Shown here piece by piece: positions 33,129 through 43,064 of a stretch of 64,000 nt of DNA; the first letter of the stretch is position 1, and each line of letters starts with the position of its first letter. Under the pieces are notes generated by a model, which was given only the letters and a program-made list of their open reading frames with translations, ran no database searches and had not been told where the DNA came from. Source of the DNA: Aliidiomarina sp. (lineage in GTDB: Bacteria > Pseudomonadota > Gammaproteobacteria > Enterobacterales > Alteromonadaceae); assembly GCF_022565475.1 (NCBI RefSeq), contig NZ_JAIUMR010000003.1:124001-188000 (forward strand), in the 5' to 3' direction. A program made the translations under genes and the position numbers.

Positions 33129-34403
33129 ATGGACAAAACAACAAACCGATGGCGCGCTTTAGGCCCTGGCTTATTAATGGCAACGGCTGCCGTTGGCGGC
33201 TCGCACTTAGTGGCATCAACTCAAGCTGGCGCTTTATTTGGCTGGCAATTGTTTGGCCTCATCATTCTCATCAATGTATTGAAGTACCCGTTTTTTCGGT
33301 TTGCAATTGATTACACGCTCAATCAAAACGAAACCCTCGTTCATGGCTACTACAAGCAAGGTAAACCCTATCTAATTATTTTTTTAGTGTTAGCCGTGGT
33401 TGCCGCCATTGTGAATACTGCGGGGGTTTTGCTGCTCACCGCCAGCTTGCTGAATTTCATGTTGCCTGGTGGTCTCGATATTGTGGTCGTTAGCGCAGTG
33501 TTATTGCTCGGTTGTGTTCTTTTCCTTCTACTCGGTGAATACAAAGCACTCGACCTACTCGCACGGATCATGATGGTGATTCTTGCTATACTGACCGTGG
33601 CAGCGATGACCTATGCTTTGGTTAAGTTAGGCCCATCGGGAAATACGCCAGCCGACTTTGTTAGTCCGTCACCGTGGAACTTAGCTGCGCTTGCATTTCT
33701 TGTGGCTATGATGGGCTGGATGCCCGCTCCGATAGAAATTTCCGTTATTAATTCCATTTGGCTGCAGGAGAAGCGGCAAGTATTGCCGATCTCGCGGCTC
33801 GGTGGCCTGTTTGACTTTAACGTCGGCTTTTGGACAACCGCAGGATTAGCGCTATGTTTCTTGGCGTTGGGCGCACTGATACAACATGGTGCCCAGCAGG
33901 AAATCGCCATGGGAAGTAGTGCGTTCGCTGAACAGCTGGTTGGCATGTATGCAGCAAGCCTCGGTGAATGGACACGCTGGTTGGTCATTTTAGTTGCATT
34001 TTTCTGTATGTTTGGCACCACGCTGACAGTTTTGGATGGCTATGCCCGTGGCATGCACATCGCTAGCCGCTTGTTGTGGCCGAGTCTAAACCCGAGTATA
34101 AGTACGCTTCATAGTCGCACTGGTTATACCTTCATTTTGCTCAGCCAGGCTGCACTCGGATTCGGTATGATTGTCTTTTTCAGCGGTGCGCTCGGGCCTA
34201 TGCTTGCATTCGCAATGACCGCAGCTTTTTTAACCACACCACTGTTTGCTTGGCTAAATTTCCAACTTGCCCGTCGAGCTGCCACAGATGAACAACGAGC
34301 GACAAGAAAATATAAGTTCTTACATGCGTGGGCATGGATAGGACTCAGCTATCTCGTCGGCTTTGCGCTGTTTTATCTGGTCTGGCTGATCGTGCTGCGG
34401 TAA
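33129..34403 (+). CDS. NRAMP-related membrane transporter with divergent metal site
   Basis: A 424-aa protein with about 11 membrane segments in the NRAMP/SLC11-related fold: Ala-Leu-Gly-Pro-Gly-Leu-Leu-Met-Ala-Thr-Ala-Ala-Val-Gly-Gly-Ser-His in TM1 and Met-Met-Gly-Trp-Met-Pro-Ala-Pro-Ile-Glu in TM6. True NRAMP transporters have Asp-Pro-Gly-Asn in TM1; here that position reads Gly-Gly-Ser-His, so the usual metal ligands are absent, while a TM6 Met-x-Pro is kept. Substrate therefore unknown. The ATG at 33129 is used. Confidence 0.8.
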   Translation: MDKTTNRWRALGPGLLMATAAVGGSHLVASTQAGALFGWQLFGLIILINVLKYPFFRFAIDYTLNQNETLVHGYYKQGKPYLIIFLVLAVVAAIVNTAGVLLLTASLLNFMLPGGLDIVVVSAVLLLGCVLFLLLGEYKALDLLARIMMVILAILTVAAMTYALVKLGPSGNTPADFVSPSPWNLAALAFLVAMMGWMPAPIEISVINSIWLQEKRQVLPISRLGGLFDFNVGFWTTAGLALCFLALGALIQHGAQQEIAMGSSAFAEQLVGMYAASLGEWTRWLVILVAFFCMFGTTLTVLDGYARGMHIASRLLWPSLNPSISTLHSRTGYTFILLSQAALGFGMIVFFSGALGPMLAFAMTAAFLTTPLFAWLNFQLARRAATDEQRATRKYKFLHAWAWIGLSYLVGFALFYLVWLIVLR

Positions 34404-34480
34404 AACTCCACCTTACGATAACAGGTCATCTCGGCTGCCAATAAAACGCAGCCGGAAGACTTTGGCTGGTCACTGATTAC

Positions 34481-34520
34481 GGCTCCGAGCCAGAATCAAA
34501 TTACATTGCGGCTCCGAGCC
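34481..34520. repeat. Paired GGCTCGGAGCC dispersed repeat, copy 2 (inverted)
   Basis: GGCTCCGAGCC at 34481-34491 and 34510-34520. The reverse complement matches copy 1 at 26579, including TTCTGGCTCGGAGCC and an AT-rich spacer. Confidence 0.7.
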
Positions 34521-34619
34521 GAAAGGGTAACATACTGATTTGCTGTATATTTTTATTTGGCGGAAAAGTGTGAAAGACTGTAGATTATTGGAATTCATTG
34601 ACAGGAAAGGTTGCAAGCC

Positions 34620-35306
34620 ATGAATAAATTCATGCATTGGGTGTATTTAATTATCATTTCGGTACTACTGATTTTGCTTTGGCAGAGCCGTATGGCCGAG
34701 CAGGAAGCTCCGGTCGTGATTGAGAGTGAAGTGGTTATCGAAGACGGTGAGGCGCAGCGGCGGATTGGCTTTTTAGAAGATTTAGTCGCTGAACTGCAAG
34801 CGGAAAACCGCTCGTTGACCTTAATGATGACTGAGCGACTGGAAGCCCAAGCGGCGGCACGCGCACCTGTCGAACCGAAGCCGGAGCCTACACCAGAGCC
34901 TGAGGCAACGACCGCAGAAACAAACAATAGCGAGCGCGCCTTAGAGCGAGCGATGCGCAACGCCGCCGAAGGCTTCATGAGTGGTGATGATTTTGCTTTA
35001 CGTGCTGAGCACGAGCCGGTAGACCCTGACTGGGCTTACCCGCTTGAACAAAATATCCAAGACCTTTTTATTACGGACGAAAGTTTACGTGATTTTAATA
35101 TTGATTCATTGACGTGTTATACCAGCTTTTGTGAGTTAAAAGTGTCGAGTCTCAGTGACGCTCGATTCGACTCGACCGCGCTGCACAGCTCCATGCGCGA
35201 ACAAGATTGGACGCCAACTTACCTGCGGATGATGTCGTTAACAAGTTCGGAAAGTAATGAGGCGACGGTCTACTTCGACTTCGGTAGTGTCGACGGGCAG
35301 CCATAA
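34620..35306 (+). CDS. Membrane-anchored protein of unknown function
   Basis: A 228-aa protein with a single N-terminal membrane helix (about residues 5-23, no cleavage site), a coiled-coil segment (about 45-75, Glu-Asp-Leu-Val-Ala-Glu-Leu-Gln-Ala-Glu-Asn-Arg), a Pro/Glu-rich linker and a C-terminal domain of about 100 residues with two Cys (Leu-Thr-Cys-Tyr-Thr-Ser-Phe-Cys-Glu-Leu). I do not recognise the family. The cysteines suggest a disulfide in a periplasmic domain. The ATG at 34620 is preceded by AGGAAAGG. Confidence 0.75.
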   Translation: MNKFMHWVYLIIISVLLILLWQSRMAEQEAPVVIESEVVIEDGEAQRRIGFLEDLVAELQAENRSLTLMMTERLEAQAAARAPVEPKPEPTPEPEATTAETNNSERALERAMRNAAEGFMSGDDFALRAEHEPVDPDWAYPLEQNIQDLFITDESLRDFNIDSLTCYTSFCELKVSSLSDARFDSTALHSSMREQDWTPTYLRMMSLTSSESNEATVYFDFGSVDGQP

Positions 35307-35355
35307 CGTTCACTTGATCGCACGTCAGCAGCTTAATGCAGTGATTAGCCGACGC

Positions 35356-35407
35356 AGCTATCCGCGGACGCTATCCGCGGTAGCTAACCGCGATAGCGTG
35401 TCGCGAT
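35356..35407. repeat. Four 13-bp tandem repeats
   Basis: Four consecutive units of exactly 13 bp: AGCTATCCGCGGA, CGCTATCCGCGGT, AGCTAACCGCGAT, AGCGTGTCGCGAT. The first two are nearly identical and the last two decayed. Neighbouring units are also partly complementary, so the region can fold. Confidence 0.75.
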
Positions 35408-35423
35408 CGCGAAAACGCAGCAA

Positions 35424-35446
35424 GATGCAGGGGTTTCTCCTGCATC
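35424..35446 (+). other. Stem-loop downstream of the orphan gene
   Basis: GATGCAGG, 7-nt loop, CCTGCATC. It lacks a T run, so it may be an mRNA 3' end structure or weak terminator rather than a strong one. Confidence 0.5.
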
Positions 35447-35514
35447 GCGCGTTAAATTGGTCTTATCTGTCAACTTCCGTCCTTTCTTGCTAGGTATTCC
35501 GCTGTTAAACTCGA

Positions 35515-35538
35515 TATAATAAGTTGTGTATGCAACTT
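35515..35538 (+). promoter_or_regulatory. Promoter -10 and dyad upstream of the glutaryl-CoA dehydrogenase operon
   Basis: TATAAT at 35515, directly followed by the inverted repeat AAGTTG-N6-CAACTT (35521-35538). The dyad covers the likely transcription start, a common place for a repressor operator. No clear -35 was found, and the regulator is unknown. Confidence 0.45.
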
Positions 35539-35604
35539 GTCTGTAAAACATTAGTCAGAGCAAGTTAAACCCAAGCAAACCTGCTAACCCCAGAAGAGGA
35601 CGTC

Positions 35605-36783
35605 ATGAGTAAACGCGCTGCATTTAATTGGCAAGACCCATTCCTTATGGATTCGATGTTAACGGACGAAGAACGCATGATCCGTGACAGTGCTCACGCT
35701 TATTGTCAGGAAAACCTGATGCCGCGAGTGCTAATGGCGAATCGGGAAGAGCGTTTTGATCGCGAAATCATGACTGAAATGGGCGAAATGGGTCTGCTGG
35801 GGGCTACGATTCCCGAAGAATTTGGTGGTGCTGGTGTCAACCACGTTTGTTACGGCTTGATCGCCCGTGAAGTTGAACGCGTTGATAGCGGCTATCGCAG
35901 TGCCATGAGCGTGCAGAGCTCTTTGGTTATGTACCCGATTAATGAGTTCGGTACGCAAGCGCAAAAAGAAAAGTATTTACCGAAGCTTGCCAGTGGTGAG
36001 TGGGTCGGTTGTTTTGGCTTAACCGAGCCAGATGCCGGTTCAGACCCAGCGAGCATGAAAACTCGTGCGGTGAAAGTCGACGGCGGCTATCGTTTAACGG
36101 GTAGCAAAATGTGGATTACCAATAGTCCAATCGCGGATGTTTTCGTGGTTTGGGCCAAGCTTGACGGCGTGATTCGCGGCTTTGTACTTGAGAAAGGTAT
36201 GGACGGCTTGAGCGCACCAAAAATCGAAGGCAAGTTCAGCTTGCGTGCATCGATCACGGGTGAAATCGTGATGGACAACGTTTTTGTGCCAGAAGAGAAC
36301 ATGTTCCCCGAAGTAACCGGTTTGAAAGGTCCATTTAGCTGCTTGAACAAGGCGCGTTACGGTATTTCATGGGGGGCGCTAGGTGCAGCAGAGTTCTGTT
36401 GGCAGGCGGCTCGTCAGTACACCATGGATCGTATCCAATTCGGTCGTCCGTTGGCCGCAACACAGCTGATTCAAAAGAAATTAGCTGATATGCAAACTGA
36501 AATCAGCATAGGCCTGCTTGGCTCGTTACAAGCCGGTCGCTTAGCCGACCAAGGTTTGTTAGCCCCAGAAACCATCAGCTTAATTAAGCGTAACAGCTGT
36601 GGTAAAGCGCTTGATATCGCTCGTGTAGCGCGTGATATGCACGGTGGAAACGGAATTGCCGACGAATATCATGTTATTCGCCATGTTATGAACCTTGAAG
36701 CAGTGAATACTTACGAGGGCACTCACGACGTGCACGCCTTAATTCTAGGCCGTGCGCAAACTGACCTTGCTGCATTCGGTTAA
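35605..36783 (+). CDS. gcdH: Glutaryl-CoA dehydrogenase
   Basis: A 392-aa FAD-dependent acyl-CoA dehydrogenase that converts glutaryl-CoA to crotonyl-CoA in lysine/tryptophan breakdown. Telling features: [13 protein letters not shown], [10 protein letters not shown], Trp-Ile-Thr-Asn-Ser-Pro-Ile-Ala-Asp, and Asn-Thr-Tyr-Glu-Gly-Thr-His-Asp carrying the catalytic Glu. The usual GcdH arginine region (Tyr-Arg-Ser) is kept. It starts a three-gene operon with a fused E1 dehydrogenase and a malonyltransferase-like protein 5 bp downstream, an unusual partner set. Confidence 0.93.
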   Translation: MSKRAAFNWQDPFLMDSMLTDEERMIRDSAHAYCQENLMPRVLMANREERFDREIMTEMGEMGLLGATIPEEFGGAGVNHVCYGLIAREVERVDSGYRSAMSVQSSLVMYPINEFGTQAQKEKYLPKLASGEWVGCFGLTEPDAGSDPASMKTRAVKVDGGYRLTGSKMWITNSPIADVFVVWAKLDGVIRGFVLEKGMDGLSAPKIEGKFSLRASITGEIVMDNVFVPEENMFPEVTGLKGPFSCLNKARYGISWGALGAAEFCWQAARQYTMDRIQFGRPLAATQLIQKKLADMQTEISIGLLGSLQAGRLADQGLLAPETISLIKRNSCGKALDIARVARDMHGGNGIADEYHVIRHVMNLEAVNTYEGTHDVHALILGRAQTDLAAFG

Positions 36784-36788
36784 TTATC

Positions 36789-39122
36789 ATGAGCCAAACG
36801 GTGCAACCTTTGCAGGAGCGCCTAAATACGGCGCTCTTTGGTAATCCTTTACCGCAAGTAGACGATTTACCAAACCTCGACGCGCTGGGCATCACCCCAG
36901 CGCAACTCTTCGATTGGGTCGATACACAACTGACAAGTCGCGTACTTGATCTACATTCCCGCGAACTGCAAGCAGCGGGTGAAAGCTTCTATACCATTGG
37001 TTCCGCTGGCCATGAAGGTAATACTGCAATAGCGGCTGCTTTCCGCCACAATGACATGGCGTTTCTCCATTACCGTTCTGGTGCGTTTTTCATTCAGCGC
37101 TTGAAGCAGGTGCACGGCAGCACGCCGATTTACGACATGTTGTTGAGTTTTGCCGCGAGTAAGGACGACCCTATTTCTTCCGGCCGCCACAAAGTACTCG
37201 GTAGCAAAGCAGCGTTTGTACCACCACAAACCAGCACCATTGGCTCGCATTTACCGAAAGCGGTGGGGATGGCGCACAGCATTGGTTTGGCTAAACGCCT
37301 AAACCATAACGGTGAAGTGCCACATGACGCTGCGGTACTGTGCAGCTTCGGTGATGCGTCGGCCAACCACTCAACCAGCCAAGGGGCAATTAACACTGCC
37401 TGTTGGACTGCTTATCAAAGCATGCCCCTGCCGCTGGTGTTTGTTTGTGAAGACAACGGCATTGGTATCAGCACATCCACACCGCACGGTTGGATAGAGC
37501 AAAGTTTCAGTCGACGCCCTGGCTTAAATTATGTCAGCTGTGATGGCCGCAACTTGCTGTCGGTTTACGCCGCTGCGAAGGAAGCTGAGCGAATTGCGCG
37601 GAAACGCCGTCAACCGGTGTTCTTGCATATGAAATGTGTGCGTTTATATGGTCACGCTGGTTCTGATGCGGAAATGACCTATTTAAGCAAAGAGCAAATC
37701 GCCCATAATGAGGCCAACGATCCGTTACGCACCAGCTTAGCACTGCTCGAAGCCTATGGTATTGCCAGCAAAGCGCAAATGCAGGACTACTTGAATGCGC
37801 TCTTTACGCGCGTGCGAGCGGTTGGCCGTGAAGCGACCTATCGTGACAAGCTGAAAGACAGTCGCGAAGTGATGGCTGCGATTGCGCCACAGCGTGCAGA
37901 GCAGCCAATTCCGACACCACTGAGTGGTGAACAACGGCAACAGCTTTTTGCCCACGAAAAACATAACATCGGCAAGCCACAAACACTGAACAAATTGCTG
38001 AACTGGGCGTTACATGACCTGTTTGCGCAATACCCTCACGCCATTATGATGGGTGAAGATATTGGTAAAAAGGGCGGCGTGTACGGTGTGACCAGTCGCT
38101 TGGTCAATCAGTTTGGCCCTAACCGCATTATGAATACCTTGCTCGACGAGCAAAGTATTTTAGGGATGGCCATTGGCGCGGCTCACAACGGCTTTTTGCC
38201 TATGCCGGAAATCCAATTCTTGGCCTACGTGCATAATGCCGAAGACCAAATCCGCGGTGAAGCGGCCACTTTATCGTTCTTCAGTTCTGGTCAATACACC
38301 AATCCCATGGTTATTCGTGTTGCAGGCCTTGCCTACCAACGTGGCTTCGGTGGTCACTTCCATAACGACAATAGCTTTGCGGTGTTCCGTGACTTGCCAG
38401 GCGTTGTTGTTGCTTGTCCGTCGAATGGGGCTTCAGCGGCACGAATGTTACGCGAAGCAGTGCGTCTCGCCGATGAGCAAAAACGAGTGGTGATTTTCCT
38501 TGAACCGATTGCGCTCTATAACCAAAAAGACCTTCATGAGGTCGGTGACAATGGTTGGATGTTTGACTACCCCGAACCAGACCAGCGCATTGGATTCGGT
38601 GAGGTCAGTGTGCATGAAAGCAACACGATTGCTGCTAGTCATTCCGTCGATTTATGTATTATCAGTTACGGTAACGGCTATTATCTGTCGCGTCAGGCGC
38701 AGCAAGAACTTGCTGCGAACGGTGTGCAAAGTCGTTTGGTCGACTTGAATTGGCTGCATCCATTACCGATGGAAAGTCTGCTGATGGCCATTGGAGATTG
38801 CCCGAATGTGTTGATTGTTGACGAATGTCGGCAAACTGGATCAGTGTCCGAAGAACTATGGACTCGCCTGCAAGAAGCCGGTGTGCAAGCTCGACTTGGC
38901 CGTTTATGTGCGGATGACTCATTTATTCCATTGGCGAAGGCCGCTTACCATGTGTTACCCGCAAAAGATGGCATTGTCCGTGCTGCACAAGCGCTGATTT
39001 GGGGGCAGGACTCTCCAGATGCCGATACGATTGCAGGCTTACGAGCAAACTCGAGCAAAGGCGGTACGTTAAAGCCGGGCGCTAAAATCGGTAGTAAAGG
39101 GCAAGCAGGAGAGAAGTCATGA
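36789..39122 (+). CDS. Fused 2-oxoacid dehydrogenase E1 (alpha-beta in one chain)
   Basis: A 777-aa thiamine-diphosphate enzyme. Residues about 30-370 match the E1 alpha subunit of branched-chain/pyruvate dehydrogenases (Phe-Tyr-Thr-Ile-Gly-Ser-Ala-Gly-His-Glu, His-Tyr-Arg-Ser-Gly, and a Gly-Asp-Ala...Asn thiamine motif). Residues about 395-740 match E1 beta (Met-Gly-Glu-Asp-Ile-Gly, Glu-Gln-Ser-Ile-Leu-Gly, and a C-terminal transketolase domain). No E2 or E3 gene accompanies it, so either it borrows these from elsewhere or it acts as a decarboxylase. It is cotranscribed with gcdH, so a 2-oxoadipate-type substrate is imaginable, but this is inference. It overlaps the next gene by 4 bp. Confidence 0.85.
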   Translation: MSQTVQPLQERLNTALFGNPLPQVDDLPNLDALGITPAQLFDWVDTQLTSRVLDLHSRELQAAGESFYTIGSAGHEGNTAIAAAFRHNDMAFLHYRSGAFFIQRLKQVHGSTPIYDMLLSFAASKDDPISSGRHKVLGSKAAFVPPQTSTIGSHLPKAVGMAHSIGLAKRLNHNGEVPHDAAVLCSFGDASANHSTSQGAINTACWTAYQSMPLPLVFVCEDNGIGISTSTPHGWIEQSFSRRPGLNYVSCDGRNLLSVYAAAKEAERIARKRRQPVFLHMKCVRLYGHAGSDAEMTYLSKEQIAHNEANDPLRTSLALLEAYGIASKAQMQDYLNALFTRVRAVGREATYRDKLKDSREVMAAIAPQRAEQPIPTPLSGEQRQQLFAHEKHNIGKPQTLNKLLNWALHDLFAQYPHAIMMGEDIGKKGGVYGVTSRLVNQFGPNRIMNTLLDEQSILGMAIGAAHNGFLPMPEIQFLAYVHNAEDQIRGEAATLSFFSSGQYTNPMVIRVAGLAYQRGFGGHFHNDNSFAVFRDLPGVVVACPSNGASAARMLREAVRLADEQKRVVIFLEPIALYNQKDLHEVGDNGWMFDYPEPDQRIGFGEVSVHESNTIAASHSVDLCIISYGNGYYLSRQAQQELAANGVQSRLVDLNWLHPLPMESLLMAIGDCPNVLIVDECRQTGSVSEELWTRLQEAGVQARLGRLCADDSFIPLAKAAYHVLPAKDGIVRAAQALIWGQDSPDADTIAGLRANSSKGGTLKPGAKIGSKGQAGEKS

Positions 39123-40207
39123 GCCGTGAAAAATTGCGTGCTTTAGTCGTTTGCCCGGGGCGGGGAACCTATAACCGTGCTGAGTTGGGCTATTTGGCGA
39201 CTCATCATGGTGACCGCAAGGATATTCTGGATCGGTTAGATGCCATCCGTAAAGAGCAGGGCGAAACCCCTATTCAAGAGCTTGATAGTGCCAAACTGTT
39301 TAAGAGTCGTGAGCATTTGGCTGCGAACAACGCTGCACCGTTAATTTACGCCTGTTCGTACAGTGATTTTTTAAGCATTGATCAAGACCGTTTTGAAATC
39401 GCTGCGGTGACGGGTAACAGCATGGGTTGGTACATTGCCCTAGCTTGTGCCGGCGCACTCGATGCTGAAAAAGGCCTTGAACTGGTCGGCGGTATGGCTG
39501 CCCTTACTGGTGGTCAAGAAGGGGGTGGTCAAAACTCTGGCGGCCAAGATCTGGGAGGTCAGTTGATTTACCCAGACGTGAATGACGACTGGCAAGCGGA
39601 TGCTGAGCGTCAGGCACTGATAGAGTCGCTGCTGCAACATAGTGACGACGATAAGCGTTTATACCGTTCCATTCGCTTTGGTGGCTACCAAGTACTGGCG
39701 GGACCAGACAGCGCAATTAAGCACGCCATGACGGTACTACCGCCTCTGGATGATCGTTATCCGCTGGTATTGCCGGGCCACAGTGCCTTCCACACGTCAC
39801 TGATGGCGGATGCAAGCAAAAAAGCACTCGAAGTTTTTGCGAAGGACTTCTTCAGCGCACCTAAAGTACCGATGATTGATGGCCGCGGCGTTATTTGGCA
39901 ACCGCTTGGTACCGATGTTGAAGCGTTGCGCCAATACACCTTGGTCCACCAAGTTTGTGAAACCTACGATTTTAGTCAAGCAATCCTGACTGGGGTGAAA
40001 GAGCTTGCACCGGATGTGATTATTTTGACCGGTCCGGGTGCGACCATGGGTGGTGCGGTTGCGCAAGCATTGATTGCCGAAGGTTGGCATGAAATGCACA
40101 GTAAAGCGGACTTTATTGCCCAACAGAAAGATGCGCAGGCGAAAGAAGAATACCCGTATATCATCTCGTTAGGCATGGAACAGCAACGCGCGCTCGTGAG
40201 CAAATGA
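39119..40207 (+). CDS. Malonyl-CoA:ACP transacylase-like protein
   Basis: A 362-aa FabD-fold acyltransferase. The nucleophile elbow is Gly-Asn-Ser-Met-Gly instead of GHSxG; the catalytic His is kept in Gly-His-Ser-Ala-Phe-His-Thr. A 39507-39560 insert codes for a Gly-Gly-Gln repeated segment of about 18 residues, absent from FabD, most likely a flexible loop. Because the neighbours act on CoA esters and 2-oxoacids, it could transfer an acyl group from CoA, but it is unlikely to be the housekeeping FabD (no fab genes nearby). Confidence 0.75.
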   Translation: MSREKLRALVVCPGRGTYNRAELGYLATHHGDRKDILDRLDAIRKEQGETPIQELDSAKLFKSREHLAANNAAPLIYACSYSDFLSIDQDRFEIAAVTGNSMGWYIALACAGALDAEKGLELVGGMAALTGGQEGGGQNSGGQDLGGQLIYPDVNDDWQADAERQALIESLLQHSDDDKRLYRSIRFGGYQVLAGPDSAIKHAMTVLPPLDDRYPLVLPGHSAFHTSLMADASKKALEVFAKDFFSAPKVPMIDGRGVIWQPLGTDVEALRQYTLVHQVCETYDFSQAILTGVKELAPDVIILTGPGATMGGAVAQALIAEGWHEMHSKADFIAQQKDAQAKEEYPYIISLGMEQQRALVSK

Positions 40208-40236
40208 GCGCGCCAATGCCCCACAAGCGTTAGCGC

Positions 40237-41786
<1,550 letters not shown>

Positions 41787-41987
41787 GGTTTAACTCGTAG
41801 AACTTACCCTAGCTTACAATGGTGGCTATTTTATTCTGGCCAGTCGTAGCGATGTTGATCTGGCGCAAAGTAGGGTGCGTTAGCGCTGAAAACTACCCCC
41901 CTCGAGGTATCCCCCCACCTCTTTTCGGATATAAACTAAACTCAGTAAAACGCATACCATGTGTGTGTACGCCGAGCTGCGTTATCT

Positions 41988-42084
41988 AAACCTTCCAACA
42001 TTGAAGGCATGATGCGACAGCCGTGGCAATTCCGCCACCAGGGTGAGTTTGGAAACGAGCTGACCTCCCGAAATTTGGAAAGGT
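41988..42084 (+). ncRNA. Candidate molybdenum-cofactor (Moco) riboswitch upstream of moaA
   Basis: The leader can form a closing stem ACCTTCC/GGAAAGGT (41990/42077), a small hairpin CCTTC-loop-GAAGG, and a hairpin GTGGC-loop-GCCAC at about 42024-42039, then GACCTCCCG close to the start. Placement directly before moaA fits the Moco RNA motif. The closing stem includes the ribosome site GGAAAGG, giving a simple way to control translation. Assigned from position and fold only. Confidence 0.55.
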
Positions 42085-42090
42085 GTGAAC

Positions 42091-43062
42091 ATGCTTACTG
42101 ATAAATATTCGCGTCGCTTTACGTACCTGCGTCTGTCGGTTACGGAAAGCTGCAACTTCCGCTGTAATTACTGTCTGCCCGACGGTCCTGATTGCGTGTC
42201 TCGCAAAGAAGAGCTGACCCTCGAAGAAATTCGTCGAGTGGTTACTGCGTTTGCCCAAGCTGGCACTCGCAAGGTGCGAATTACCGGCGGCGAGCCTGCA
42301 TTACGCAAGGATCTCACTGAAATCATCGCAACCTGTAAAGCGGTGCCTGGCATTGATGAAGTAGCGATTACCACCAACGGCTATCGCTTAGAGCGCGACC
42401 TCGACCGTTGGATCGACGCTGGGCTGGATGCCATCAACGTGAGCGTGGACAGCTTAGATGCTGGTACCTTCCAAATGATTACCGGTGATAGCCGCCTCGA
42501 TAGTATTCTGCGGGGAATCGACCTTGCCCTTGAGCGTGGCCTGAAACGGGTCAAAATTAACAGTGTATTGCTGCGCGATTATAACGCGGCCGAGTTACCG
42601 CAGTTTTTAGAGTATGTAAAAACTCGTCCGGTTGCTCTGCGGTTTATCGAGTTGATGCAAACTGGCGATAACCGCGCCTACTATCAGCGTAATCATGTTC
42701 GTGGCGAAGACATCAAACAACAGCTACTCAATGACGGTTGGGTGCAAACCATTAAACCAACCACAGCTGGCCCTGCACAGGAATTTACTCATTCGGACTT
42801 TGCCGGTCGCATGGGTTTAATTATGCCTTATAGCAAAGACTTTTGTGCTGACTGTAACCGTTTACGCGTGTCGTCGCGCGGACAATTGTTTATGTGCTTG
42901 TTTGCCTCTGAGCACAATAATTTACGCCCGTTCTTGCAGCAGGATGACCCCGCAGCACTGATTCAGCACCTGCAGGATGTGTTGCAAGGAAAAGCTGCGA
43001 GCCATCATTTGCATGAGGAATTCACCGGAGCAACTCGGCACTTGGCGATGATCGGAGGCTAA
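42091..43062 (+). CDS. moaA: GTP 3',8-cyclase MoaA
   Basis: A 323-aa radical SAM enzyme, first step of molybdenum cofactor synthesis. The N-terminal cluster motif Cys-Asn-Phe-Arg-Cys-Asn-Tyr-Cys, the Thr-Gly-Gly-Glu-Pro SAM motif, the C-terminal second cluster Cys-Ala-Asp-Cys-Asn-Arg-Leu-Arg and a further Cys, and the Gly-Gly end are all present. ATG at 42091 after GGAAAGG is preferred to the GTG two codons earlier. It opens the moa-mob-mod operon. Confidence 0.96.
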   Translation: MLTDKYSRRFTYLRLSVTESCNFRCNYCLPDGPDCVSRKEELTLEEIRRVVTAFAQAGTRKVRITGGEPALRKDLTEIIATCKAVPGIDEVAITTNGYRLERDLDRWIDAGLDAINVSVDSLDAGTFQMITGDSRLDSILRGIDLALERGLKRVKINSVLLRDYNAAELPQFLEYVKTRPVALRFIELMQTGDNRAYYQRNHVRGEDIKQQLLNDGWVQTIKPTTAGPAQEFTHSDFAGRMGLIMPYSKDFCADCNRLRVSSRGQLFMCLFASEHNNLRPFLQQDDPAALIQHLQDVLQGKAASHHLHEEFTGATRHLAMIGG

Positions 43063-43064
43063 GC

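Noticed and set aside
36951-39000. Several open frames antisense to the E1 gene
   Set aside because: They are shadows of a strongly coding frame with clear motifs; no ribosome sites or conserved features.
41893-41916. NarL sites upstream of the moaA leader (TACCCCC, TATCCCC)
   Set aside because: Neither heptamer fits the consensus fully and the spacing is not a NarL arrangement.
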